Positions 1 to 6,588 of a DNA stretch of 9,068 nucleotides are shown piece by piece. Origin of the DNA: Acidobacteriota bacterium (GTDB lineage Bacteria; Acidobacteriota; Terriglobia; Terriglobales; Acidobacteriaceae); contig QHZX01000129.1 of assembly GCA_003224835.1 (NCBI GenBank), positions 1 through 9,068 on the forward strand, written 5' to 3'. A model generated the notes under the pieces. That model was not told where the DNA came from. It saw nothing but the letters and a program-made list of their open reading frames with translations, and did no database searches. The translations under genes were made by a program, and so were the position numbers. Position 1 is the first letter of the stretch. Every line of letters begins with the position of its first letter.

Positions 1-2
1 TT

Positions 3-986
3 GATTCTTCTTCATTACCGATGGAACAACGTCGCCGATTTGGAGTGATCATCGGTACCGGCGGCGGATCACAGGAATTCACCGAAGAGCAATATCGCCT
101 CTACTTTCATGGAAAAGTTAGCAAGATGAGCTTGTTTTGCGTGCCCACGGGGGTGATGGGAGGCATTTCAAGTGAACTCAGCGTTCGCTTCGGGCTGCGC
201 GGCCCTAGTCATGTAATTACCACCGGCTGCACGTCATCAACAGACGCAATGGCTTATGCCGTGCGACAAATCCAATCTGGAAGGCTCGATATGGTGCTCA
301 CCGGTGGCGCGGATGCACCAATCTCCTTGGGCACCGTGAGAGGTTTCATATTGATGCGGATTCTGACCGAAGGCTGGAACAGTGAACCACAGAAAGGTTC
401 GCGACCTTTCTCGGCGGACCGCGACGGATTCGTTCTGGCAGAGGGCACGTGGTTATTTGTGCTCGAAGAATACGAGCACGCGAAAGCGCGCGGAGCAAAT
501 ATCCTTGCCGAAGTGGCCGGATATGGATCGACTTGCGAGGCGTTTCATCGGGTGCGCTTGATGGAATGCGGCGAAGAACCAGCGCGCGCTATTGGACTGG
601 CAATGCAACAGGCGGGGATTGGGCCGAAGAATGTTGATTACGTCAATCTGCACGGGACCTCAACGCAGTTGAACGACCGCATCGAAACCCGCGCCTTGAA
701 ACTGGCTCTAGGTGATGAGCGGGCTCGGCAGGTGCCCATGTCAGCGTTGAAGTCGCAGATTGGTCATCCCCAAGGGGCATGTGGAGCAGCAGGAGTTGCG
801 GCGACGATAGTCGCGATGCGTACAGGTCAGATTCCACCCACCATTAATTTGGAGGATCCGGACAAAGATTGCGACCTGGATTATGTGCCGCAGGCGGGCA
901 GAAAAAAACAGATTGAACACGCGGTGTGCAACTGCATCGCGTTTGGATCGAAAAACTCGGCGCTCGTGCTGAGAAACGTTTCCTGA
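3..986 (+). CDS. FabF/KS-alpha-type beta-ketoacyl synthase, 5' end outside window
   Basis: Condensing enzyme of the thiolase fold; it would join an acyl unit to malonyl-ACP by decarboxylative Claisen condensation in the cytoplasm. Counting from the first in-window ATG (position 21), the active-site cysteine is C70 in TTGCTSS (codon 228-230). The two catalytic histidines are H211 in NLHGTST and H249 in QIGHPQG, and the conserved lysine is K244. The C-terminal FGSKNSALVL replaces the usual glycine-rich FGGxN loop. The frame stays open to the left edge, and the strand GVIIGTG normally lies about 100 residues into a roughly 410-residue FabF. The ATG at 21 is therefore internal and the gene is cut by the window. 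The cysteine context (GCTS) and the segment DCDLDYVP resemble type II polyketide KS-alpha subunits as well as FabF, so primary fatty-acid synthesis is not certain. No partner (ACP, chain-length factor, ketoreductase) is visible on the right side. Confidence 0.9.
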   Translation, partial: DSSSLPMEQRRRFGVIIGTGGGSQEFTEEQYRLYFHGKVSKMSLFCVPTGVMGGISSELSVRFGLRGPSHVITTGCTSSTDAMAYAVRQIQSGRLDMVLTGGADAPISLGTVRGFILMRILTEGWNSEPQKGSRPFSADRDGFVLAEGTWLFVLEEYEHAKARGANILAEVAGYGSTCEAFHRVRLMECGEEPARAIGLAMQQAGIGPKNVDYVNLHGTSTQLNDRIETRALKLALGDERARQVPMSALKSQIGHPQGACGAAGVAATIVAMRTGQIPPTINLEDPDKDCDLDYVPQAGRKKQIEHAVCNCIAFGSKNSALVLRNVS

Positions 987-1027
987 GGTAAGGTTGCTGA
1001 TCTCGCAAGCGAATCCGCTTATACGAT

Positions 1028-2920
1028 TTAGTCCGTCAACAAATGCGTGACCGCAGCCCGCGTGTCCGCCATATTTGGCGAAAGGCGTTCTGCTTGCTGG
1101 TACGCGGTATTCGCATCCGAAGACCTGCCGCTCTGTTCGAACGCGCGCCCAAGCAACGCATATCCCAAATCACTCGGCTGGATCGAAACTGCCTTCGTGT
1201 ACTGGCGAATAGCAAATTCTAAATTCCCGTTGCGATGTGCGAGCAGGCCAGTACCGATCAAAGCAGGAACATTGCTCGGGTCAGATTGTAGCGACTTAGA
1301 AAAGCTCTGCTGTGCATGGTCAACATCTTTCATCGCGAGGTACGCGGAGCCCATGTTGCCAAGCGCAAGCGCTCGGGTGTGCGGGTCAGTGCTGTTGCGC
1401 AGTGCGCGTTCATACTGCTTGATAGCGTCGGCGGCATATCCATGGTTCTCTTCGTAAACGCCAAAGTTGATGAGGTCAAACGGTCCCCAGTTATAGAGCC
1501 TTAGAGTATTTTGAAAATGGACCATTGCTTCCTGAGTTCGGCCCTGATGGGCAAGTTCCTGGGCTAGATTGTCTTCGGCCATGAAGTTGTCGCCTGTCGC
1601 CGCAATCGTGTAGTTCCAGAGAATCTCGCTATTACGCCAATGGCGGATTTGATTGGCGGTCGCGGTGGAGGTTGCCAGTAAGACTGCCGCACATAGGCAT
1701 CCGCTCAAAGCCGGAGAAACCTTGTACGCAGCGAGCAGCTCGGAAATCCCCCAAATCGCCACCAAGAGAATGCCGATAACAGCAATGTACATATACCGAT
1801 CTGCTCTCGCCTGCACCCCAACTTGAATCAGCCCGATCATCGGTACTAACGAGCCGAGAAACCAGAGCCAGCCAACAAGAATGTAGGGCGAGCGTTTGCG
1901 CGTCTTAATCGCCAACACAGAGAACGAGACCAGGATTGCAGCGGACAGTAGTACTTTCCAGATTTTGAGCAAGCTATCCGCATGCGGATAAATCGGCGCC
2001 AGGTGCCGCGGAATAAAAACGTCGCGAATATAGCAAACATAAGAGACGATCGCGGTTTCCATGCGCGAGCCAAGAGAGTATTCGATGACAGTTCGAACGG
2101 CATGCCCCGCACGCTGAGCCTTAAGGGTGATGACGGCGCTCAACGCGCTAAGTCCGAATAGAGGCATCTTTTCCGTGAGCAGCTCCGCGAAGGACCGGTG
2201 TCGATCTGCCACCCCGGACTCTGAATCCGCAGATGCTGCGGAAGACCGCATTCTTCGCAGCGGCCAATAATCCAATAGCAGCAGCACGAATGGCAGAATA
2301 ATGACCTGCGGCTTGGACATCAGGGCCAACGCAAAAAGGCCAGTCACTCCGAGGTATCTCGGAATTGACTGCTTACGAACGTACCGGCAGTATGCCCCTG
2401 TCGCGAGCAGGAAGAAAAGCATGCTCAGCACCGTCTTGCGTTCAGCAGCCCAAGCCACGGATTCCACGTTGAGTGAATGCACCGCAAAAATTCCGGCTAC
2501 CATCATGCTGCGCCATGTGAGACCGGTGAGACTCTGCAATATAAGAAATAAGAGAAGGGCATTTAGCGCATGCAGCAGAACATTGAGGAGGTGATGACCT
2601 GCAGGATTTAATCCGAACAATTGGCAATCGAGCTCATGCGAAAGCCACGTCAGAGGATGCCAGTTCGCGGCATAGTCAGTTGTAAAGGCCCATTTCAGTG
2701 TGTCCCAGGTCAGACCTTCCTTTACGTGAGAGTTCTCGGTTATGTATTGATTGTCATCGAAGTTGATGAAACGATTGTTGCGAACTGGAAGGTAAGCAAG
2801 CACCGTAAACAGCACCAGCGCGAGAGAAATTATGAAAGTCCTTTTTCGCGGTGAAGAGAACAGTTCGCCCCCTTTGAGCGGGCTTGCCGTAGGTGCGATC
2901 TGGGTTGCGGGTAGGGGCAT
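1028..2920 (-). CDS. GT-C-like multi-pass membrane protein with C-terminal TPR domain (TMTC-like layout)
   Basis: A 630-residue protein. Residues 1-27 are cytoplasmic-like and basic. A first membrane helix spans about 28-46, followed by a loop with the acidic motif NFDDNQYI (53-60), typical of GT-C glycosyltransferases that use lipid-linked sugars. WHPLTWLSHELDCQLFGLNPAGHH (87-110) and NVESVAWAAERK (151-162) are family signatures. More helices lie at about 112-130, 138-150, 164-180, 189-220, 290-305, 322-338, 347-366, 375-395 and 404-420. From about 445 to 625 there are roughly five TPR units, including AIKQYERAL (499-507), GNMGSAYLAM (521-530) and ALLGRAFEQSG (588-598). The layout of GT-C membrane part plus TPR matches eukaryotic TMTC O-mannosyltransferases and many bacterial proteins of unknown substrate. 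An in-frame TAA directly upstream supports the ATG at 2920; no clear Shine-Dalgarno is seen. It faces away from the pilin genes, so pilin or envelope glycosylation is an inference. Enzymatic activity is unproven. Confidence 0.88.
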   Translation of the reverse strand: MPLPATQIAPTASPLKGGELFSSPRKRTFIISLALVLFTVLAYLPVRNNRFINFDDNQYITENSHVKEGLTWDTLKWAFTTDYAANWHPLTWLSHELDCQLFGLNPAGHHLLNVLLHALNALLLFLILQSLTGLTWRSMMVAGIFAVHSLNVESVAWAAERKTVLSMLFFLLATGAYCRYVRKQSIPRYLGVTGLFALALMSKPQVIILPFVLLLLDYWPLRRMRSSAASADSESGVADRHRSFAELLTEKMPLFGLSALSAVITLKAQRAGHAVRTVIEYSLGSRMETAIVSYVCYIRDVFIPRHLAPIYPHADSLLKIWKVLLSAAILVSFSVLAIKTRKRSPYILVGWLWFLGSLVPMIGLIQVGVQARADRYMYIAVIGILLVAIWGISELLAAYKVSPALSGCLCAAVLLATSTATANQIRHWRNSEILWNYTIAATGDNFMAEDNLAQELAHQGRTQEAMVHFQNTLRLYNWGPFDLINFGVYEENHGYAADAIKQYERALRNSTDPHTRALALGNMGSAYLAMKDVDHAQQSFSKSLQSDPSNVPALIGTGLLAHRNGNLEFAIRQYTKAVSIQPSDLGYALLGRAFEQSGRSSDANTAYQQAERLSPNMADTRAAVTHLLTD

Positions 2921-2932
2921 TCGTTATGCCAT

Positions 2933-2960
2933 TTTATAGTGGCCAAAATAGCGGTGTCTG
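2933..2960 (-). promoter_or_regulatory. Possible sigma-70-type promoter for the GT-C/TPR gene
   Basis: Read on the minus strand, CAGACA (2960-2955) and TATAAA (2938-2933) are separated by 16 bases. They match the -35 box in four of six positions and the -10 box in five of six. Transcription would start near 2926, leaving only a few bases before the ATG at 2920. That fits the absence of a Shine-Dalgarno but is weak evidence. Such matches occur by chance in AT-rich intergenic DNA. Confidence 0.3.
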
Positions 2961-3461
2961 AATCCCGTCCGGAGAAGATAACGAAGGTCATCGGCTCAGC
3001 GAGATAGTTGGCACAATGCGCGACGAAATTGTTCGCTGATGGATGCGCTTTTATGAGAGATGACTTCGTGCTGTGTCGAACTCTTATCGCTGAACCCATT
3101 GCTCATGCGGTATGGCTCTCCTCTATCGCCTCAACCAAAATTGTATTAGCCGCCGCCAACGTTAGGATTCTTTAGGCGCCGACTCGGCCACAAGGAAGGG
3201 ATGGTTTTCCAGGTTGCGGCATTGTGATGCCCTATTTTCTCGAATCGGTGGGATGGCGCAAGAAACTTTGCCTGCTGCGTTCCTAGTTTTTGGGACCTTC
3301 TTGGCGCGCTCCGTAAATATGACAAAAAACGTCAGATGAGGCGACAAACTGCGGCAGATAGTCAGGAACTATAAGCCGAAGAGACGCATGAAGGCGGTCA
3401 ACTGATTCATAGTACTGGGGTCTCTCTTCTGGAGATTGGTAGACTTCGGTAACTTTGGCAG
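2961..3461. other. Gene-free intergenic region between the GT-C gene and the first pilin gene
   Basis: About 500 bases without a convincing gene. Two minus-strand frames of 89 and 61 codons lie in or overlap this stretch, but they show no recognisable motif and no ribosome binding site. No tRNA-like fold, direct repeat array or transposon end was found by eye. The right end leads into the candidate pilin promoter. It may hold upstream activator sites for an enhancer-binding protein or an unannotated small RNA, but nothing in the sequence demonstrates either. Confidence 0.5.
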
Positions 3462-3477
3462 TGGCTAGTGAAATGCG
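3462..3477 (+). promoter_or_regulatory. Candidate sigma-54 (-24/-12) promoter of pilin 1
   Basis: The stretch TGGCTAGTGAAATGCG has GG at 3463-3464 and GC at 3475-3476. This is exactly the 12-base spacing of the sigma-54 consensus TGGCAC-N5-TTGCW. Bases TGGC and TGC agree; the CA of the first box and one T of the second do not. Transcription would begin near 3488, giving a leader of about 57 bases before the ATG at 3545. Sigma-54 control through PilR-type activators is established for pilA in several Gram-negative bacteria. The better match in front of pilin 2 makes this one more credible. Confidence 0.5.
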
Positions 3478-3490
3478 AGACTATTGGGCA

Positions 3491-3508
3491 TCGGGTCGCT
3501 GAGACCGA
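3491..3508 (+). other. Small hairpin in the predicted pilin 1 leader
   Basis: T3491-C3492 and G3494-C3497 can pair with G3503-C3506 and G3507-A3508 around a five-base loop (GCTGA), with G3493 bulged. It would lie at the very 5' end of the pilin mRNA if the -24/-12 promoter is used. It could stabilise an abundant transcript, but the stem is short and may be chance. Confidence 0.25.
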
Positions 3509-3526
3509 GATTCGAAAACTAAAATT

Positions 3527-3533
3527 AAGAGGG
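3527..3533 (+). promoter_or_regulatory. Ribosome binding site of pilin 1
   Basis: AAGAGGG lies 11 bases before the ATG at 3545. The distance is slightly long but acceptable. It supports this ATG, which places the prepilin cleavage site at the usual short distance from the N-terminus. Confidence 0.6.
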
Positions 3534-3544
3534 AAAACACACAA

Positions 3545-4060
3545 ATGCGTAAACAGAAGGGTTTTTCATTAATCGAGTTGCTGATCGTGGTTGCGATCAT
3601 TTTGATCATCGCCGCGATTGCCATCCCGAACCTGCTGCGCGCCAAGATTGCGGCTAACGAGTCTTCGGCAGCGGCTTCGGTTCGTACCATTGTCACCGCG
3701 AACATTGAGTATTCAACGTCGTATCCGGCCGTTGGATATCCGACCACACTGGCCGCCCTTGGGCGGGGAGCCGCAACCTGCTCCACTAACGGACCCACCA
3801 GCACGAACGCGTGCATTGTTGACAACATTCTTGCCAGTGGTTCCAAGAGTGGATACACCGTCAATTCGGTAGGCTCCGCTGGAGCTGGGTCGCCTACGAA
3901 TAACCAGTTTGTCATTTCAGCAGTTCCGCAGCAAGCAGGTTCGAGCGGTGTGAAAGGTTTTTGCGCCGACGAAGATGGTGTGCTTCGCAGCGAGAACCCA
4001 GCTGTTACCGCAAACGAAACCAGCCATGCCAACTGTTTGAACGTGACTGCCATGCAGTAG
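3545..4060 (+). CDS. pilA: Type IV pilin 1 (prepilin with class III signal)
   Basis: A 171-residue prepilin. The leader MRKQKG is cut by prepilin peptidase (PilD) before F7, which would then be N-methylated. The mature chain starts FSLIELLIVVAIILIIAAIAIP, with the glutamate at mature position 5 (E11) that is required for subunit assembly. This N-terminal helix (about residues 7-50) anchors the subunit in the inner membrane and then packs in the pilus core. The globular part is rich in Ser, Thr, Gly and Ala and holds four cysteines (79, 90, 140, 164), enough for two disulfides. All four are conserved in the second pilin. It has a good Shine-Dalgarno, a candidate sigma-54 promoter in front and a strong terminator behind, so it is probably a single-gene, highly expressed unit. 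Size and layout fit a major pilin; a minor pilin or pseudopilin role cannot be excluded. Confidence 0.92.
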   Translation: MRKQKGFSLIELLIVVAIILIIAAIAIPNLLRAKIAANESSAAASVRTIVTANIEYSTSYPAVGYPTTLAALGRGAATCSTNGPTSTNACIVDNILASGSKSGYTVNSVGSAGAGSPTNNQFVISAVPQQAGSSGVKGFCADEDGVLRSENPAVTANETSHANCLNVTAMQ

Positions 4061-4101
4061 CTTTAAGTTGGGTGAAAGTACCTGGGGAGGGTACACGCCT
4101 G

Positions 4102-4139
4102 AGAGCATCGGATGTCAACATCCGATGCTCTTGCTCTTT
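4102..4139 (+). terminator. Rho-independent terminator after pilin 1
   Basis: GAGCATCGGATG (4103-4114) and CATCCGATGCTC (4119-4130) form a perfect 12-base-pair stem with the four-base loop TCAA. It is extended by A4102-T4131 and followed by the T-rich tail TTGCTCTTT. It lies about 40 bases after the pilin 1 stop codon and should separate transcription of the two pilin genes. Confidence 0.85.
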
Positions 4140-4203
4140 GGCTCGGATTTCAATGAGCTGATCCCAAGGTCAGGCCATGGAAGGGCCTTTTGTAATCTAG
4201 GAG

Positions 4204-4219
4204 TGGCGTCAAGGTTGCA
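4204..4219 (+). promoter_or_regulatory. Sigma-54 (-24/-12) promoter of pilin 2
   Basis: TGGCGTCAAGGTTGCA matches the sigma-54 consensus TGGCAC-N5-TTGCA at TGGC and at all five bases of TTGCA, with the exact 12-base spacing between GG (4205-4206) and GC (4217-4218). Transcription would start near 4230, so the leader would be only about 13 bases and contain little beyond the Shine-Dalgarno. It sits after the pilin 1 terminator, which supports independent expression of pilin 2. Confidence 0.7.
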
Positions 4220-4232
4220 CTAATAATTGGTT

Positions 4233-4237
4233 GGGAG
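4233..4237 (+). promoter_or_regulatory. Ribosome binding site that fixes the pilin 2 start at ATG 4243
   Basis: GGGAG ends five bases before ATG 4243, an ideal arrangement. An alternative TTG at 4231 would overlap this site and lie at the predicted transcription start. It would also lengthen the leader peptide by four residues compared with pilin 1. The ATG is therefore preferred. Confidence 0.75.
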
Positions 4238-4242
4238 CGAAA

Positions 4243-4755
4243 ATGCGTCACCAAAAAGGTTTCTCGCTAATTGAGCTGCTGATTGTGGTCGCGATTATTT
4301 TAATCATTGCCGCGATCGCTATTCCGAACCTTTTACGGGCCAAGATCTCAGCGGATGAATCTTCGGCAGCAGCCAGCGTTCGGCAACTCTCGACCGCGCA
4401 AATCAGTTATGCAGCGGCTTATCCACTGAATGGATATGCCGCGAACTTATCAGCCCTTGGCCCCGGCAGCTCGAATTGTAGTAGTGGACCAACCAGCGAT
4501 AACGCGTGCATCGTTGACAATGTGCTCGGGAGCGGCTTTAAAAGTGGCTATCAGTTCCTTTCTGTCGGTTCGGCCGGAGGTTCAGGCAATCCGAATACTC
4601 AGTTTGTGTCCAGTTCAGCTCCGACTTCTCCCGGAGTGTCTGGCGTTCGAAACTTTTGTACAATAACGGACGGCGTCTTGCGGATTGATCCAGGGCCTGG
4701 TACAGCCATTGCCCCGGATGTGGCTACCTGTTCGGCGTACCCTATCGCGCAATAA
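4243..4755 (+). CDS. pilA: Type IV pilin 2 (tandem paralogue of pilin 1)
   Basis: A 170-residue prepilin with leader MRHQKG cut before F7 and the same FSLIELLIVV helix with E11 (mature E5). Through residue 35 it differs from pilin 1 only at position 3, and it stays very similar to about residue 47. The globular domain has diverged but keeps the four cysteines (79, 89, 139, 163) and the blocks NACIVDN, SGY and GVLR. The tail is rich in Pro, Gly, Ser and Thr. This pattern points to tandem duplication with conserved assembly surface and diverged exposed surface. Its own promoter, Shine-Dalgarno and upstream terminator suggest separate control. It may be an alternative major pilin, a co-assembled subunit or a minor pilin. 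The downstream ABC transporter genes begin 79 bases after its stop. Confidence 0.9.
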   Translation: MRHQKGFSLIELLIVVAIILIIAAIAIPNLLRAKISADESSAAASVRQLSTAQISYAAAYPLNGYAANLSALGPGSSNCSSGPTSDNACIVDNVLGSGFKSGYQFLSVGSAGGSGNPNTQFVSSSAPTSPGVSGVRNFCTITDGVLRIDPGPGTAIAPDVATCSAYPIAQ

Positions 4756-4769
4756 GCACTCCGGTAATA

Positions 4770-4798
4770 GGCGGACCCATCCCGCCATCTCCTTCTCC
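4770..4798 (+). terminator. Weak hairpin after pilin 2, possible terminator or attenuator
   Basis: GGCGG (4770-4774) can pair with CCGCC (4782-4786) around a seven-base loop, followed by a pyrimidine-rich stretch but no clean run of T. The five-base stem is short. It may reduce rather than stop read-through from pilin 2 into the ABC operon. Confidence 0.3.
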
Positions 4799-4810
4799 CA
4801 AGGGTTTGAA

Positions 4811-4816
4811 TATAAT
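4811..4816 (+). promoter_or_regulatory. Possible -10 element of the ABC operon
   Basis: A perfect TATAAT lies 18 bases before ATG 4835, but no good -35 box is seen 16 to 18 bases upstream. If used, the mRNA would start about 11 bases before the ATG. An imperfect Shine-Dalgarno (TAGG) and a small inverted repeat, TAGGC/GCCTA (4821-4835), overlap the start. Confidence 0.35.
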
Positions 4817-4834
4817 TTTATAGGCTCGTTGCCT

Positions 4835-5815
4835 ATGAATGCGATTGAAATTCTCGGGCTGGAAAAAATCTACAATGCAGGATTCTGGCGCAAGCGCTCG
4901 AAACGCGCGCTACGGCCGCTGACGCTTGCAGTGGACGATGGCGAAATTTTCGGCTTTCTTGGTCCGAACGGCGCTGGAAAAACCACTACGCTAAAGATTC
5001 TGATGGGGCTCGTCTTCCCAACGGCAGGCACAGCTCGCATTCTGGGGATGGAATTGGATGATCCCAGAATGAAGGCGCAGATCGGATTTTTGCCCGAGCA
5101 GCCCTATTTCTACGATCACCTGACGGCGCGCGAGCTGCTCAAGTATTACGGTCAACTTTCCGGTGTGGATCCCAAACAGCTTTCGCGCAAGGTCGATGCA
5201 GCGCTTGAGCAGGTGAAGTTGAGTAATTCGGCGAATCTTCAGTTGCGGAAATTTTCCAAGGGAATGTTGCAGCGGGCAGGCATAGCGCAAGCTATCTTGC
5301 ATGATCCAAAGGTTGTATTTCTGGATGAACCGATGTCAGGTCTCGACCCAATGGGACGGCGCGAGGTGCGTAACCTGATTGAAGACCTGAAGGCTAATGG
5401 AAAGACGGTCTTTTTTTCCACGCACATTCTCTCCGACGCCGAAGCATTATGTGATCGAGTGGCGATTATCAATCAGGGAGAACTGCGCGGAATTGGCGCG
5501 GTGCCAGAATTGACCGCCAGCGTGCACGGCAAGGTGGAAATTGTTTGGCAAGGGGCGGCCGTACCGACCGGCATTCGCTCCATGGGAGCACAGTGCCATT
5601 CAGCCGGCGATACCACGCGGTTGATTCTTCCAGAGGAAAACCAGGACACCGCGTTAGAGGCATTGCGGCGGGAGCGTCTGCGGCTGATTTCAGTAGTGCC
5701 AGTGCGAACCTCGCTGGAGGATTACTTCGTTGCGCAACTTGGTACAGCAGCCAAATCGGAGGTAGTTTCGTCCGAACTGGTAACGGATGGACACAATCGG
5801 CTAAGTAAGCAATGA
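4835..5815 (+). CDS. ABC transporter ATP-binding protein (ABC-2 exporter type, pilus-linked)
   Basis: Predicted to hydrolyse ATP in the cytoplasm and drive the permease encoded next. In the 326-residue form, the Walker A is GPNGAGKTT (43-51) and the Q-loop region is FLPEQPYFYD (85-94). The signature is FSKGM (140-144), an atypical but common variant of LSGGQ in this subfamily. The Walker B is VVFLDEP (160-166), the D-loop SGLDP (168-172) and the switch histidine H197 in STHIL. Residues from about 225 to 305 form the C-terminal extension typical of ABC-2 ATPases. The frame is open further upstream to 4685, but that part overlaps the pilin 2 coding region. The family N-terminus begins at MNAIEILGLEKIY, so ATG 4835 is chosen. 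It overlaps the permease by ATGA. The position after pilin genes recalls PilH of Myxococcus xanthus; the transported substrate is unknown. Confidence 0.93.
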   Translation: MNAIEILGLEKIYNAGFWRKRSKRALRPLTLAVDDGEIFGFLGPNGAGKTTTLKILMGLVFPTAGTARILGMELDDPRMKAQIGFLPEQPYFYDHLTARELLKYYGQLSGVDPKQLSRKVDAALEQVKLSNSANLQLRKFSKGMLQRAGIAQAILHDPKVVFLDEPMSGLDPMGRREVRNLIEDLKANGKTVFFSTHILSDAEALCDRVAIINQGELRGIGAVPELTASVHGKVEIVWQGAAVPTGIRSMGAQCHSAGDTTRLILPEENQDTALEALRRERLRLISVVPVRTSLEDYFVAQLGTAAKSEVVSSELVTDGHNRLSKQ

Positions 5816-6588
5816 ACAACCGCATTCTACATATCGCGACCAATACGTTCCGTGAGGCGGTGCGAGATCGTGTGCTCTACAACCTGATCGCGTTTGCGCT
5901 ATTGATGTCGGCGGCGGCGGTATTAGTGGGGCAAATTTCGATTCAGATCGAGAAACTGGTTGTGATCAATCTCGGGCTTACCGCGGTTTCGCTGTTTGGA
6001 ATTGTCATTGCAATCTTCATAGGCATCGGATTGGTATCAAAGGAAATTGACAAGCGCACACTGTACACCGTGCTCTCGCGCCCGGTACGGCGATGGGAAT
6101 TCATCGCGGGAAAATTTTTTGGCTTGGCAGGAACTCTGGTAGTGAACACAATTTTTATGGGCATCGGAGTGTTTGCCGCCCTTGCTTATGTGTCACACCA
6201 TTTCGAGAGCTCGGATTTCGGCATCTTAGTCGCGCTGTATTTCATAATTCTGCAATTCGTGGTCATTACGGCTCTGGCTCTGTTGTTTTCTTCTTTTTCT
6301 ACCCCGATTTTCGCCCCAATCTTTGCTTTCTGGCTTTTTGTGATCGGCAACTTCGCCCAAGATCTGCGTACCTTCGCAGCAATGGCTCATGGAACCACGC
6401 GCGTGTTGGCGACCGCGGCGGCCTATCTGGTCCCGAATTTTTCCGCTCTCAATGTAATCAGCCAAGTCGCACACGGTGAGCCCGTGCCACACCGGTTGAT
6501 ATTGCTGAACACGGCGTATGTCTTGGTTTACTCTGCCGCGGTTCTCAGCGGCGCCGTCATGATTTTCGAACGCCGGAATCTGAAATGA
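5812..6588 (+). CDS. ABC-2 type transporter permease
   Basis: A 258-residue inner-membrane protein with about six hydrophobic segments: roughly 22-42, 50-75, 104-127, 137-160, 165-182 and 229-252. It starts with the amphipathic segment TNTFREAVRDRVLYNL (10-25) common to ABC-2 permeases. It has the cytoplasmic motif VSKEIDKRTLYTVLSRPVRR (75-94), which is the usual contact region for the ATPase, and ends in the basic tail FERRNLK. It is joined to the ATPase by the overlap 5812-5815 and to the next gene by 6585-6588, so the three are almost certainly co-translated. One ATPase and one permease gene imply a homodimer of each. Its role would parallel PilI of M. xanthus if the pilus link holds. Confidence 0.92.
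   Translation: MNNRILHIATNTFREAVRDRVLYNLIAFALLMSAAAVLVGQISIQIEKLVVINLGLTAVSLFGIVIAIFIGIGLVSKEIDKRTLYTVLSRPVRRWEFIAGKFFGLAGTLVVNTIFMGIGVFAALAYVSHHFESSDFGILVALYFIILQFVVITALALLFSSFSTPIFAPIFAFWLFVIGNFAQDLRTFAAMAHGTTRVLATAAAYLVPNFSALNVISQVAHGEPVPHRLILLNTAYVLVYSAAVLSGAVMIFERRNLK

Noticed and set aside
1007..1020. Small hairpin AAGCG/CGCTT between the convergent ketosynthase and GT-C genes
   Set aside because: It has only five base pairs and no T tract on either strand, so it is not a supportable bidirectional terminator.
3008..3023. TTGGCAC at 3008 as another sigma-54 box
   Set aside because: The -24 half is good, but no GC occurs at the required 12-base distance.
2830..3099. An 89-codon minus-strand frame overlapping the start of the GT-C gene
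   Set aside because: It overlaps the well-supported N-terminus of the GT-C protein in another frame, and shows no motif or ribosome binding site.
3162..3347. A 61-codon minus-strand frame in the intergenic gap
   Set aside because: The composition looks random, with no Shine-Dalgarno, no motif and no partner gene.
3481..4053. A 190-codon minus-strand frame opposite pilin 1, longer than the pilin itself
   Set aside because: It is the antisense shadow of a clear prepilin gene with promoter, Shine-Dalgarno and terminator on the plus strand. The minus-strand product has no coherent family features.
3545..4755. Conductive (nanowire-type) pilins as in Geobacter
   Set aside because: Those pilins are short, about 60 residues when mature, with a dense aromatic pattern. 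These have large globular domains with cysteines.
4685..4834. N-terminal extension of the ABC ATPase by 50 residues
   Set aside because: It overlaps the pilin 2 3' end, and the extra residues do not resemble any ABC domain. The family N-terminus fits ATG 4835.
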